Positions 1 to 7,991 are shown, counted from the stretch's first letter. The stretch: DNA of 64,000 nucleotides from Bacteroides sp. An322 (GCF_002161765.1 NZ_NFIN01000011.1:1-64000); one strand, 5' to 3'. A program made the numbers and translations. Notes: generated by a model not told the origin, from the sequence alone.

Positions 1-93
1 CTGACCATCGATTACGAATTCCTTGCTGAAACCGCAGAAGCTATGGTACAGATTGCATTCATCCAAATCATGCTTAACAAATTTATCGAATGA
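1..93 (+). CDS. transposase C-terminal end (partial, IS5-like)
   Basis: An open frame runs from the left edge to a TGA at 91-93 and encodes 30 residues. It contains DYEFLAETAEAM and ends IQIMLNKFIE, which resembles the C-terminal tail of IS5-type DDE transposases common in Bacteroides, where a D-Y-E motif and an amphipathic I-x-x-I-M-L-x-R/K-F helix end the protein. The catalytic region lies outside the window, so the family call rests on the tail only. It converges on the membrane protein gene ending at 134. I could not see a clear terminal inverted repeat after the stop codon. Confidence 0.5.
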   Translation: MTIDYEFLAETAEAMVQIAFIQIMLNKFIE

Positions 94-133
94 AATCAAA
101 ACAGCTTCTCAGTAATAAGGATTTTATTTGTTT

Positions 134-1111
134 CTACTGGATTTCTTTCAGATATTCGCTGAAGAAATTGCTTTTTTTCATATTTATGGCCTCAATGCGG
201 GAATTGGTTGCCAGTCTTGTACTGTTCTTGAATAATACATTAGCAGTGCAGAAAGAATCTGATATAAACTTCTGACACCCATTGAAGAAATCGGTTTTCT
301 TTAGGTCTGTTCTACAATAGTGGCACATTATATAGAGGTTATGAATGAAAGCTCCCAAGTCAGTCTTTGACATTCTGTAGATTTCAGAAATCGGGTATTG
401 TATATCTTCTTCTATTGGCATGCCTGTAATTTGAGAAAAGGCATACTTTTTAAAATATTCAATTTCATAAGGTTTGAGACAATCGTCCAATTCCGTGCTG
501 ATATAATTATAAATAAAGGAAAACAGTTTGCATAATCTTGTAGATTTGTCATCGGCTGGATTATCATTGCCGTTATTCTCTATTGCATCCAAATAATACT
601 GTAATGGCTTCTGGTCATTTACGAGAAGTTCCTCTATCTTTTCGATCTGCTGTTGATGGCGGTTTTCCTGTTCTTTAAGTCGTATCAGCAGCTCTTCGGT
701 TACACTTTCATTGTTTGCCTCATTTTTGTATTCTTCCAGCAGTTTTTTCTTGCACCGGTATAAATGTCCGTTTGTCTTGTTATATATTCTCAGATTGACA
801 TAAGTAAGTTCTTTATGTAACCATTCCTGATCATCCTTATGCTCATTCAGCACAAGAATATATTTGTCCTGTTCACTTTGAATCTTCATATCGGAGATTT
901 TCCGCACTATCATAATAATTATCGCTATAAGACTGATTGCGGCCAAAGAGTAGGAGACAACCGAGAGTATAGGACTGTATTTATAAACTTTTGCTCCTGA
1001 GCAGATAACACCTACGACTAATAGCAGAAGTACTGCTATTAGCCAGATATAACCGATATGCAACTTTTTTGCATATCGGAATGGATTGATTTTAGAAATT
1101 GCCTTTTTCAT
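134..1111 (-). CDS. membrane-anchored coiled-coil protein of unknown function, coupled to integrase
   Basis: I do not recognise this 325-residue protein. It begins with a short basic segment, then two hydrophobic helices (about residues 20-38 and 49-69) with a tight extracytoplasmic turn, which would leave the large C-terminal part in the cytoplasm. Residues 75-175 are charged and Glu/Lys/Gln rich with coiled-coil character (LLEEYKNEANNE, RLKEQENRHQQQIEKIEELL). The last 130 residues look globular and mostly helical. Its ATG lies inside the 3' end of the upstream integrase gene (20-nt overlap), so the two are translated from one message and probably coupled. As the last gene of the HTH-integrase set it is likely element cargo or an accessory factor; a signalling or defence role is only a guess. 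Confidence 0.75.
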   Translation of the reverse strand: MKKAISKINPFRYAKKLHIGYIWLIAVLLLLVVGVICSGAKVYKYSPILSVVSYSLAAISLIAIIIMIVRKISDMKIQSEQDKYILVLNEHKDDQEWLHKELTYVNLRIYNKTNGHLYRCKKKLLEEYKNEANNESVTEELLIRLKEQENRHQQQIEKIEELLVNDQKPLQYYLDAIENNGNDNPADDKSTRLCKLFSFIYNYISTELDDCLKPYEIEYFKKYAFSQITGMPIEEDIQYPISEIYRMSKTDLGAFIHNLYIMCHYCRTDLKKTDFFNGCQKFISDSFCTANVLFKNSTRLATNSRIEAINMKKSNFFSEYLKEIQ

Positions 1112-2231
1112 ATTGTTCCGTGTTTTGACTGATTGTATTAATGCTTAATCGTTTTGCAGCCTGTTCCTTTAATGGGTTCACGACTTTGGTATACCGCATT
1201 GTGGTACTTTCCTGTTTATGTCCTAGTACATTCTTGATAGTAATAATATCTGTACCGAGGGCCAGTGACAGGGTAGCGTATGTATGACGTGTACAATGGA
1301 AGTGCAAGTCTTTCTTTATACCTATGCTATTGAACCATCTTTTCATCGGATAGGTCAGCATATATGTGGTAAGCCCGTTAAATACGAGTCCTTCACCACG
1401 TGGGCCGATAACTTCCATGAGATCATCTCCGATAGGAACGTTTGCCATGTTCTTTGTTTTCTGCATACGTTTGAATACACACCATCCGCCTTTGGGCAAT
1501 TCCTTGATGTCCTCCCACTTCAAGGCAAGTATGTCACTTCTTCTGAAGCCTGTAATACAGGCGAAAATGATAGCCTTTCGCAATACCGGAATAGGGCATT
1601 CATTATTTATGATCAGTCCTAATTCATGTTCTGTCAGATAATTGATTTCTGTTTCCTCTTCCGGAATCCTGTCAAGAAAATCATTGATATTCTCTTTAAG
1701 CATCCGTTTCTTATAGGCCTCTTTCAACATTCCTCTGAATGTGGAAAAATATCCGGCAGCCGAGTTCTGTTTCAGCTTTTTACTGTCGTCTCTCAGTTTG
1801 GCCGTATTCAGCAGATAGGAACGGAATCTCTGGCAGAGAGCGACATTGATATCTGCAAAAGTACATTTGTTGTTGGTGAAGGCAGCAAAGTGCTGATACA
1901 CATAAATCCACTTCTTATTGTGTTTGAGTGATTCATTTTTGAAATAATCAAGAAAATCTGTTTTCTCAACAATCTTATCGTAAAAATCGAATTTCTCGTT
2001 TATTATCTGCTCCAGTACTCTCAGACGGAATATTTCCATCTTCTGCATAATACTTTTTACATGTTCACGTTCCGCAAATGATTTGGGCTTTTCCGGAAGA
2101 TGTACATTGAGAAAATAGCGGCGTGTTGTTCTGTTAGTTCCAGGAATGAGAATAGGAGGGTAGAAGTCAAGATATAATGAAACTCTTCCCTTACTTATTT
2201 TCTTTTTTCTAAGAAATACTTTTGAAATCAT
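1092..2231 (-). CDS. tyrosine-type site-specific recombinase / integrase
   Basis: A 379-residue phage-type integrase of the Bacteroidetes form. Residues 1-95 resemble the arm-type DNA-binding domain (SLYLDFYPPI), about 95-190 the SAM-like core-binding domain, and 195-360 the catalytic domain. The active-site set is complete: R230 in TGFRRSDI, a Lys near 258 in QKTKN, H312 and R315 in HCTRHTYA, H338 in LGHKQ and Y347 in MRYTKV. Such enzymes cut and rejoin DNA at att sites through a 3'-phosphotyrosine. It lies 54 bp downstream of the HTH gene on the same strand and overlaps the next gene, so the three form a probable operon. Its closeness to the 3' end of mnmE points to an integrative element. 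An arm-binding domain favours an integrase over a promoter invertase. Confidence 0.92.
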   Translation of the reverse strand: MISKVFLRKKKISKGRVSLYLDFYPPILIPGTNRTTRRYFLNVHLPEKPKSFAEREHVKSIMQKMEIFRLRVLEQIINEKFDFYDKIVEKTDFLDYFKNESLKHNKKWIYVYQHFAAFTNNKCTFADINVALCQRFRSYLLNTAKLRDDSKKLKQNSAAGYFSTFRGMLKEAYKKRMLKENINDFLDRIPEEETEINYLTEHELGLIINNECPIPVLRKAIIFACITGFRRSDILALKWEDIKELPKGGWCVFKRMQKTKNMANVPIGDDLMEVIGPRGEGLVFNGLTTYMLTYPMKRWFNSIGIKKDLHFHCTRHTYATLSLALGTDIITIKNVLGHKQESTTMRYTKVVNPLKEQAAKRLSINTISQNTEQYEKGNF

Positions 2232-2285
2232 GATAATTCGGATTTGATAGGTGATACATTAGCATTGTTTGTCATAGATTGCCGT

Positions 2286-3269
2286 TTACTCATGTGCGGC
2301 TATGGCAGGTTCATTAACATTATTTATGGCAATGTTTCCTGTACCAAACACCTTTCTGAGTCCTTCAATGCTTATAATGACATTCTTTCCCTTTGTCTTC
2401 TTGGGAATGTTGTACCATTTGCATCTGTTGTAGATAGTGTCACGATCTACATTGAACAATGCACAAGCTTCGGGGACGGTTATATATCCGTCCTCGCCAA
2501 TCCGGGCATTTTTGATTTCATCAACATGTTTCTTGGAATACAAGGTAGTATTCCCGGTCTTTTCTTTTTTCTTGGGAATTTTATACCTTGAGGTAAAGCT
2601 GTGTACAGCCTTTACCGTCATCTTGTAGATTTTCTGGATCTGTTCGATTGTGTACCACTCTGTTATTTCTTCAGCTTCCTTATATCCCAACTTCCTGAAA
2701 TAGCGGTCAATATGTTCCATACTGAACAGCCTCTTTCCTGAAAGAGTAGCTGAAGGAATGTTGTTTTCTTTAGCAATCACATAAAGTCTGCTATAAGAAA
2801 TCTGGTACTTTTCTTCTATCTCTTTTGCAGAGTAGAAATCAGTAATTGTTTTTGTAGACTTAATAGGTCTCTCTTGCATTGTTTTTACGCTTTTTAAATT
2901 CATCATAACCGTTTCAACCTCTTTGCGTTTAACAATAATTCTACTACCAATTTGTGAAAAAGGAATTTCATAAATCCGCATGTAAGTATAAATACTTTTT
3001 CGGCTTACCCCCAGATAAATGGCGAGTTGTTTCAGGCTGATAAATTCTCTCGCCTGTATAACTTCCAGTTCATTTACAGCCAGACGGATTCTTTTCTTCT
3101 TTTCCTCTTTCACTTCTTTTGTGACTGCATTATAGCGGTCATTTCTAATTAACTCCTTGTAATACTTGTCGTTACAAGCCTTACAACAGAAACGTGTCTT
3201 GCAGGTCTTTGCTATGAAAGTCTTCCCGCAAAATTCACAGATTCTTTCAATTCTTACCTTGTTACCCAT
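2286..3269 (-). CDS. zinc-finger protein with four tandem excisionase-like HTH modules
   Basis: The 327-residue product starts with a Cys-rich zinc-binding motif (CEFCGKTF at 11-18, then CKTRFCCKAC at 23-32). Four similar winged helix-turn-helix modules of the MerR/excisionase (HTH_17) type follow, at about residues 76-120, 145-192, 205-252 and 262-308. Each has a short helix, a turn such as LGVSRKSIY or FNVDRDTIY, and a wing ending I-P. Single modules of this kind are excisionases or recombination directionality factors; four in a row suggest binding to an array of sites. It is the first gene of the HTH-integrase-membrane protein set, with tandem 10-bp repeats just upstream at 3301-3330. A role in excision or in controlling the integrase operon is inference. 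Confidence 0.75.
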   Translation of the reverse strand: MGNKVRIERICEFCGKTFIAKTCKTRFCCKACNDKYYKELIRNDRYNAVTKEVKEEKKKRIRLAVNELEVIQAREFISLKQLAIYLGVSRKSIYTYMRIYEIPFSQIGSRIIVKRKEVETVMMNLKSVKTMQERPIKSTKTITDFYSAKEIEEKYQISYSRLYVIAKENNIPSATLSGKRLFSMEHIDRYFRKLGYKEAEEITEWYTIEQIQKIYKMTVKAVHSFTSRYKIPKKKEKTGNTTLYSKKHVDEIKNARIGEDGYITVPEACALFNVDRDTIYNRCKWYNIPKKTKGKNVIISIEGLRKVFGTGNIAINNVNEPAIAAHE

Positions 3270-3300
3270 ATTTTACTCTCCAAAACTCGCTGCGAAATAG

Positions 3301-3330
3301 TGTGTAAAGGTGTGTAATGATGTGTAAATA
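3301..3330. repeat. three tandem TGTGTAA repeats at 10-bp spacing
   Basis: TGTGTAA occurs at 3301, 3311 and 3321, exactly one helical turn apart, so all copies face the same side of the DNA. They sit 32 bp upstream of the HTH gene start and between it and mnmE. The arrangement fits arm-type integrase sites or binding sites for the multi-HTH protein. Confidence 0.55.
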
Positions 3331-3422
3331 CCTTTTGTACTTCGCACACGTTGTTAGTGAAAAATTACTCTAATGAGTCAACAGGTACTTTCGGGGTACA
3401 AAAATATGCAAAACCGTGAAAA

Positions 3423-3457
3423 TAAACAATGTTAGCGTAGATTGCTAACATTGTTTA
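3423..3457. repeat. perfect 14-bp inverted repeat with 7-bp spacer
   Basis: TAAACAATGTTAGC (3423-3436) is followed by GTAGATT and the exact reverse complement GCTAACATTGTTTA (3444-3457). The geometry of two 13-14 bp arms around a 7-bp centre is that of a tyrosine-recombinase core site. As RNA on the minus strand it would be a stem-loop followed by TTTATTTT-type sequence, so it could instead be the mnmE terminator. Confidence 0.6.
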
Positions 3458-3521
3458 ATATATTGATTATTAGACTTTTATTTATCATTGTTTGCTGGTG
3501 TTTTTCATCGTTTTTCAGTCC

Positions 3522-3541
3522 TTATTTCCCGATGCAGAAAT
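3522..3541 (-). other. candidate attachment site: 3' end of mnmE
   Basis: The last codons of mnmE encode the conserved HFCIGK and stop. In gammaproteobacteria the last 18 bp of the orthologue (trmE/thdF) is the attB site of Salmonella genomic island 1. Here an integrase gene lies within 1.3 kb on the 3' side with no chromosomal gene between. The matching second copy (attR/attL) would be beyond the left edge and cannot be seen, so this is inference. Confidence 0.4.
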
Positions 3542-4910
3542 GCTTAAAGATATTCCCCAGCACCTCATCCGTCGTAACTTCCCCTACGATGTCGCTCAAG
3601 TGGAAGATACATTCACGCAAATCTTGCGAGATAAGGTCTCCGGATAAACCTGTGGAGAGGCCTTCTTGTACGCGGCGAATGGCTTCGAGAGCATGGGTGA
3701 GGGATTCGTAATGGCGCACATTGGTGACGATGATGTCACTGGATGATATGGTTGGCAGATGAGCGGCTTCAATCAAAAGGGATTGGAGTTGGTCGATGCC
3801 TTCTTTGCATTTGGCTGAGAGGGAAACGGTTTTATTAATTGGCAATTGACAATTGACAATTGACAATTGGCTGGATGTCAGATCGCTCTTATTCAAGACG
3901 AGGATGAGCGTTTTGCCTTCACATAGGGGGAGGACTTTATCGGAAAGGGCTGCGATTTGTTTTTCGGCTTCCGTCCGGTCGATAACCCAAAGCACGATGT
4001 CTGCCTTGCGAATGGCTTGAAAACTCCGTTCGATGCCGAGGGCTTCGATAGTATCGGTGGTGTTCCGGATGCCAGCAGTGTCGATGAAGCGAAAGGTGGC
4101 TCCGCCAAGGTTTATGGTGTCTTCTATTACATCGCGCGTAGTGCCGTGAATATCGCTCACGATGGCACGCTCTTCACCTACTAAAGCATTGAGCAGGGTA
4201 GACTTGCCTGCATTGGTCTCGCCGATGATGGCTACGGGAATGCCGTTCTTTATAGCATTTCCGGTACTGAACGAATCGGTGAGCCGAGCGATGAGGGTTT
4301 CGATTTGTGAGGCGAGGGCTTTAAGTTCAGTACGATCAGCAAACTCTAGCTCTTCGTGATCAGAGAAATCGAGTTCCAGTTCCATAAGCGAGGTAAGGTG
4401 AAGCAACTGGTCACGAAGTTTTCCCAATTCTTTGCTGAATCCACCCCGCATTTGATTCATAGCAAGGCGATGAGTGGCTTCGGAGGTGGAGGCGATAAGG
4501 TCTGCTACGGCTTCGGCTTGGCTCAAGTCCATTTTCCCGTTCAGGAAGGCACGTTGGGTGTATTCGCCCGGACCGGCGGCACGGCATCCGTTGGATATGA
4601 GAAGTTGCATCACTTGCTGGAGGATATAAGGCGAACCATGGCAGGAGATTTCGGTGGAGTCTTCTCCCGTATACGAGTGAGGGGCACGGAAAACGGAGAT
4701 TAATACTTCGTCGATGATTTCGCCTTTGGCATTTTTAATGTGTCCAAAGGTAAGGGTATAGGGCTTGCGTTGCGTCAACGGTACAGAAGAGCTAACAGGG
4801 GTAAAGATGCGGTCGGTGAATGCGATGGCATCTGGACCGGATACACGAATCAGCCCGATGGCTCCTCCCTGTGCGGTGGCTATGGCGCAAATGGTATCTG
4901 GATTATTCAT
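3522..4910 (-). CDS. mnmE: tRNA uridine-5-carboxymethylaminomethyl(34) synthesis GTPase MnmE
   Basis: A 462-residue GTPase that with MnmG adds the (carboxymethyl)aminomethyl group to C5 of wobble uridine in certain tRNAs. It has the folate-binding N-terminal domain (about 1-120, starting DTICAIATAQGGAIGLIRVSG), a helical domain, and an inserted G domain with G1 GETNAGKST (about 228-236), G3 DTAGI, G4 NKSD and G5 SAK. It ends with the conserved C-terminal FCIGK, whose Cys is required in the family. Its ATG overlaps the stop of the upstream reductase gene (ATGA), indicating coupling. Unusual feature: between G4 and G5 there is an extra segment SQLSIVNCQLPINK, encoded by a heptamer repeat (3843-3870). 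Confidence 0.96.
   Translation of the reverse strand: MNNPDTICAIATAQGGAIGLIRVSGPDAIAFTDRIFTPVSSSVPLTQRKPYTLTFGHIKNAKGEIIDEVLISVFRAPHSYTGEDSTEISCHGSPYILQQVMQLLISNGCRAAGPGEYTQRAFLNGKMDLSQAEAVADLIASTSEATHRLAMNQMRGGFSKELGKLRDQLLHLTSLMELELDFSDHEELEFADRTELKALASQIETLIARLTDSFSTGNAIKNGIPVAIIGETNAGKSTLLNALVGEERAIVSDIHGTTRDVIEDTINLGGATFRFIDTAGIRNTTDTIEALGIERSFQAIRKADIVLWVIDRTEAEKQIAALSDKVLPLCEGKTLILVLNKSDLTSSQLSIVNCQLPINKTVSLSAKCKEGIDQLQSLLIEAAHLPTISSSDIIVTNVRHYESLTHALEAIRRVQEGLSTGLSGDLISQDLRECIFHLSDIVGEVTTDEVLGNIFKHFCIGK
3843..3870. repeat. four-copy CAATTGA heptamer repeat inside mnmE
   Basis: CAATTGA occurs three times in a row (3843, 3850, 3857), followed by CAATTGG at 3864, and is flanked by TTAATTGG. 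The run lies in the mnmE frame and encodes most of the extra SQLSIVNCQLP peptide between the G4 and G5 motifs. The unit is 7 bp, so gain or loss of one copy shifts the frame. Confidence 0.85.
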
Positions 4911-5398
4911 TTCTGATAAAGTGTTTGTATTAATAGTGTAACTATTTTTTCTAAAGCCTCACGGTCTGTTTCATCAAATGCGTTTAAATAATCGCTATCT
5001 ATATCAAGTACTCCTTTCACTTCATTCCCTACCAACATAGGTACTACGATTTCGGAGCGGGAAAGCGAGCTGCATGCGATGTGTCCGGGAAATTGGTCTA
5101 CATCAGGTACTACGAGGGTGCGGCGTTCTGCCCATGCTGTGCCGCATACGCCCCGTCCTTTCTTGATGCGGTAGCACGCCACGCTTCCTTGGAAAGGACC
5201 TAACACGAGTTCATCGTTCTCTACTAAATAGAATCCTACCCAAAAGAATTCGAAGGCTTCTTTCAGGGCGGCACAGGTATTGGCGAGTACACTCACCTCA
5301 TGGGTTTCACCTTCGATAAGGGATGCGAATTGTTGTAAAAAAATATCGTATTGTTCTGCTTTACTAACTTGATTATTGGATTTGAAACTTGCTTCCAT
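4907..5398 (-). CDS. msrC: GAF-domain free methionine-(R)-sulfoxide reductase
   Basis: A 163-residue single GAF domain of the fRMsr family, which reduces free L-methionine-(R)-S-oxide with thioredoxin. The family signature is present: GVCGTAWAERRTLVVPDV followed by FPGHIACSSLSRSEIVVP, containing two of the redox Cys residues, with an upstream Cys in VACYRI as the third. The length is normal for the family. The stop codon overlaps the mnmE start (ATGA), so the two are co-translated. Upstream lies a dispersed hairpin repeat (5414-5475). An oxidative-repair role is established for the family, not tested here. Confidence 0.88.
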   Translation of the reverse strand: MEASFKSNNQVSKAEQYDIFLQQFASLIEGETHEVSVLANTCAALKEAFEFFWVGFYLVENDELVLGPFQGSVACYRIKKGRGVCGTAWAERRTLVVPDVDQFPGHIACSSLSRSEIVVPMLVGNEVKGVLDIDSDYLNAFDETDREALEKIVTLLIQTLYQK

Positions 5399-5413
5399 TG
5401 TTATTGTTGTTTC

Positions 5414-5475
5414 ACCACAGAGGGCACAGAGAAAATAAATTTAAAAGCTCTGTGTGCCTCTGCGTTCTCTGTGGT
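5414..5475. repeat. dispersed CACAGAG-type hairpin repeat
   Basis: ACCACAGAGGGCACAGAG is followed about 25 bp later by a near reverse complement ending TTCTCTGTGGT. It fills the gap between msrC and the phosphorylase gene. It belongs to the CACAGAGACACAAAG family found about a dozen times in this window. The AT loop and absence of a strong T-run make it a poor standard terminator. Confidence 0.75.
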
Positions 5476-5488
5476 AGAATTATAAAAA

Positions 5489-6373
5489 TTAGATTCGTTC
5501 GAGAACCACCTGGATAAGGTCGTCTATTTGACTTTTGTAGCCCGTGTCGGCTTCTTGCTTCACGCGGTTGGCTATCACCATACATACGGTGGTGGCTTTG
5601 TGTCCGAGTAAAAGGGAGAGACCTGCTAAGGCAGAACTTTCCATTTCGTAATTGGTGATGCGCTTTCCTTGGTATTCAAAGCTTTCTATTTTCTCGTTTT
5701 GATGCGGGTCGGCGAGGGGGATGCGCAGGCGTCTGCCTTGAGGTCCGAAGAATCCGCCACATGCTACGGTAATGCCTCTCACCATATCATGTCCCGCAAT
5801 GCGTTCCGCCAATTCGGGGTGGGCATGTACAGCGTAGGGAGCAGGGGCGCAAAGGTTTCCTGTCCAGCCTAAATGGTTCAGCAGAGCACGTTCCAAGGGA
5901 AGGTCGCATACGGTGTTACGTCCTTCGTAGAAATTGAGCAGTCCGTCGAAACCGATAGAGATTTCCGAGCAAATAAATGTACCAGCAGGGGTATAGGGTT
6001 GAAGTCCTCCACATGTGCCGATGCGCACTAACTCCAATTGACGCAAGGTGTCTTTTTCTTCACGAGTCTCGAAGTCGATGTTGGCAAGGGCATCCAGTTC
6101 GTTCATTACAATATCAATGTTATCACATCCGATACCCGTAGATACTACGGTGATGCGCTTGCCTTGATAGGTGCCGGTGATGGTATGGAACTCGCGGCTC
6201 TGGATGTCACATTCTTTCGTGTCGAAGTGTGATGCCACCAAGTCCACTCGCCCGGGGTCGCCTACCAATATGACCTTATCGGCAAGCATTTCAGGACGTA
6301 TATGGAGATGAAATACCGAACCGTCTTCATTGATAATCAGTTCGGAAGGCGGAAAGAAGGTTTTCTTTTGCAT
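5489..6373 (-). CDS. udp: nucleoside phosphorylase, uridine phosphorylase type
   Basis: A 294-residue member of the PNP/UDP family (phosphate-dependent cleavage of the ribosyl bond for pyrimidine salvage). Visible family motifs are VILVGDPGRVDLV near the N terminus (phosphate site), STGIGCDNIDIVMNEL, RIGTCGG (phosphate-binding Arg) and NYEMESSALAGLS, the ribose-binding Met-Glu-Ser motif. Start choice: a GTG at 6397 would add eight residues, but that codon lies inside a dispersed hairpin repeat, and relatives begin near MKK-FAPSELI, so the ATG at 6373 is preferred. The length is about 40 residues above E. coli Udp, as is usual in Bacteroides. Substrate choice between uridine and other nucleosides is not certain. 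Confidence 0.85.
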   Translation of the reverse strand: MQKKTFFPPSELIINEDGSVFHLHIRPEMLADKVILVGDPGRVDLVASHFDTKECDIQSREFHTITGTYQGKRITVVSTGIGCDNIDIVMNELDALANIDFETREEKDTLRQLELVRIGTCGGLQPYTPAGTFICSEISIGFDGLLNFYEGRNTVCDLPLERALLNHLGWTGNLCAPAPYAVHAHPELAERIAGHDMVRGITVACGGFFGPQGRRLRIPLADPHQNEKIESFEYQGKRITNYEMESSALAGLSLLLGHKATTVCMVIANRVKQEADTGYKSQIDDLIQVVLERI

Positions 6374-6392
6374 AGTCGTGTATGTGCTTTTT

Positions 6393-6472
6393 ACCACAGA
6401 TTACACAGATTAATAAAATCATGCATTGTTTGCCATTAATTGGAAATTGTTTAAATCAGTGTAATCTGTGGT
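6393..6472. repeat. dispersed ACCACAGATTACACAG hairpin repeat
   Basis: ACCACAGATTACACAGATT at 6393 is mirrored by the reverse complement ending GTGTAATCTGTGGT at 6472, with a loop of about 45 bp. It lies between floA and udp and touches the start region of udp. It is a variant of the CACAGAG repeat family. Confidence 0.7.
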
Positions 6473-6482
6473 GAGTTTTTAC

Positions 6483-7484
6483 TTATTTTCCTATCGGCTC
6501 GCTTCCGGCGGGATGCTGGTCGGGCTGGGCGATGCTGTTCCGCATATCGGTATCTGCTTGGATGTTCTTCATGCGGTAATAATCCATGATGCCGAGGTTT
6601 CCGCTTCGGAAGGCATCTGCCATGGCTTTGGGAACTTCGGCTTCCGCTTGGATTACATTGGCACGGGCTTCTTCTGCTTTGGCTTTCATTTCTTGTTCCA
6701 ATGCTACCGCCATTGCGCGCCGTTCTTCCGCTTTGGCTTGAGCGATGTTCTTGTCGGCATTTGCTTGGTCCATTTGGAGAGCTGCACCGATGTTTCTTCC
6801 TATATCAATATCGGCTATATCAATGGAAAGGATTTCGAAGGCGGTGCCGGCATCCAGTCCTTTGCGGAGCACGAGCTTCGAAATGGAATCGGGATTTTCG
6901 AGCACGGATTTATGGTTTTCCGATGAACCGATGCTCGATACGATGCCTTCGCCTACACGTGCCAGCACGGTGTCTTCGCCCGCACCTCCTACCAATTGGC
7001 GGATATTGGCGCGTACCGTCACACGGGCTTTGGCGATGAGCTGGATACCGTCTTTTGCTACGGCGGTCACGGGAGGCGTATCAATCACCTTTGGATTGAC
7101 CGACATTTGTACGGCTTCGAATACGTCACGTCCTGCAAGGTCGATGCCCGTTGCCATTTGGAAAGAAAGTTCGATATTGGCTTTCGATGCCGATACCAGT
7201 GCATGAACCACTTTCTCTACGTGTCCGCCTGCCATGTAGTGGGCTTCTAGTTCATCGCGGGTAATGGTGTTCAGTCCTGCTTTGTGGGCTTCTATCATCG
7301 CAGGTACAATGACATGAGGGGGTACGTTACGGATGCGCATCAGGAAGAGTTGTACCAACGATACACGCACGCCCGATACCTTGGCGGAGAGCCAAAGGAA
7401 GAAGGGTACGTAATGGAAGAATATCGCCAAGATGATGACGATTCCGATTACGACAATAACTTGTAAATAAAGAGGAGGAATCAT
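6483..7484 (-). CDS. floA: flotillin-like protein FloA
   Basis: A 333-residue flotillin of the FloA/YqfA family. A hydrophobic N-terminal segment (about residues 5-35) inserts as a hairpin in the membrane. It is followed by the SPFH region ([35 protein letters not shown]) and an Ala/Glu-rich coiled coil ([20 protein letters not shown]) that drives oligomer formation. FloA organises membrane microdomains and affects envelope protein activity. It lies 30 bp downstream of an NfeD-like gene on the same strand, a very common pair. The C-terminal tail ends [12 protein letters not shown]. Confidence 0.94.
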   Translation of the reverse strand: MIPPLYLQVIVVIGIVIILAIFFHYVPFFLWLSAKVSGVRVSLVQLFLMRIRNVPPHVIVPAMIEAHKAGLNTITRDELEAHYMAGGHVEKVVHALVSASKANIELSFQMATGIDLAGRDVFEAVQMSVNPKVIDTPPVTAVAKDGIQLIAKARVTVRANIRQLVGGAGEDTVLARVGEGIVSSIGSSENHKSVLENPDSISKLVLRKGLDAGTAFEILSIDIADIDIGRNIGAALQMDQANADKNIAQAKAEERRAMAVALEQEMKAKAEEARANVIQAEAEVPKAMADAFRSGNLGIMDYYRMKNIQADTDMRNSIAQPDQHPAGSEPIGK

Positions 7485-7514
7485 AATGTGATTGTATTTT
7501 TAAAAGGTGAATAA

Positions 7515-7991
7515 TCAGTTTTCAGCACGTTTTACGTAAACCGTGTTATTATTGATGCGGACCACTTCGATGGGAGTGCCTTCATCGATGAATCCATCGG
7601 CGGATTGCACTTCGATAAGATGTCCGTTGATGTCGGCATTCCCTATCAGGGTGAGGCGTGTGGCGGATGTGCCTCGGTCGCCTATCTTGATGCTCATGTT
7701 TTTCAAAGGGTCGTGCCGATAGTCGATTTCTTTCTTCAATGAGAGTCGGTCTACGGTCTTTGAGCGCATTACCCATACGGTGACGCCTACGATGCCCAAT
7801 GCCACAACACCCAGTGTGATGAATCCTGCCTGCATACCCATGTCGCTAAAAGCATAATAGATGGCATAGAGCAAACTGCATGCCGATGCAATGCCCGCAA
7901 AGGTGATGCCCGGCACGAGGAACACTTCGATGAAGAAGAGTATCAGTCCTGCCACGATAAGCGCGATGATGATAAGTATTTCCATAATCAA
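7515..7991 (-). CDS. NfeD-like membrane protein (short form)
   Basis: A 158-residue protein with a hydrophobic N-terminal half (three probable helices: residues 3-25, 28-45 and 52-75) and a C-terminal OB-fold NfeD domain (about 95-158; GDRGTSATRLTLIGNADING, GTPIEVVRINNNTVYVKRAE). It is the short form without the ClpP-like protease domain. NfeD proteins partner flotillins, and floA follows 30 bp downstream. The start overlaps the preceding TPR gene by ATGA, so three genes form one translationally linked unit. An in-frame ATG two codons in (MEIL) is an alternative start. Confidence 0.88.
   Translation of the reverse strand: MIMEILIIIALIVAGLILFFIEVFLVPGITFAGIASACSLLYAIYYAFSDMGMQAGFITLGVVALGIVGVTVWVMRSKTVDRLSLKKEIDYRHDPLKNMSIKIGDRGTSATRLTLIGNADINGHLIEVQSADGFIDEGTPIEVVRINNNTVYVKRAEN

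Noticed and set aside
3843-3870. CRISPR-like tandem repeat
   Set aside because: The units are 7 bp with no spacers and lie in a coding frame, so this is a short tandem repeat.
6374-6397. GTG start of the uridine phosphorylase gene
   Set aside because: The codon lies in a dispersed repeat, and relatives align from the downstream ATG.
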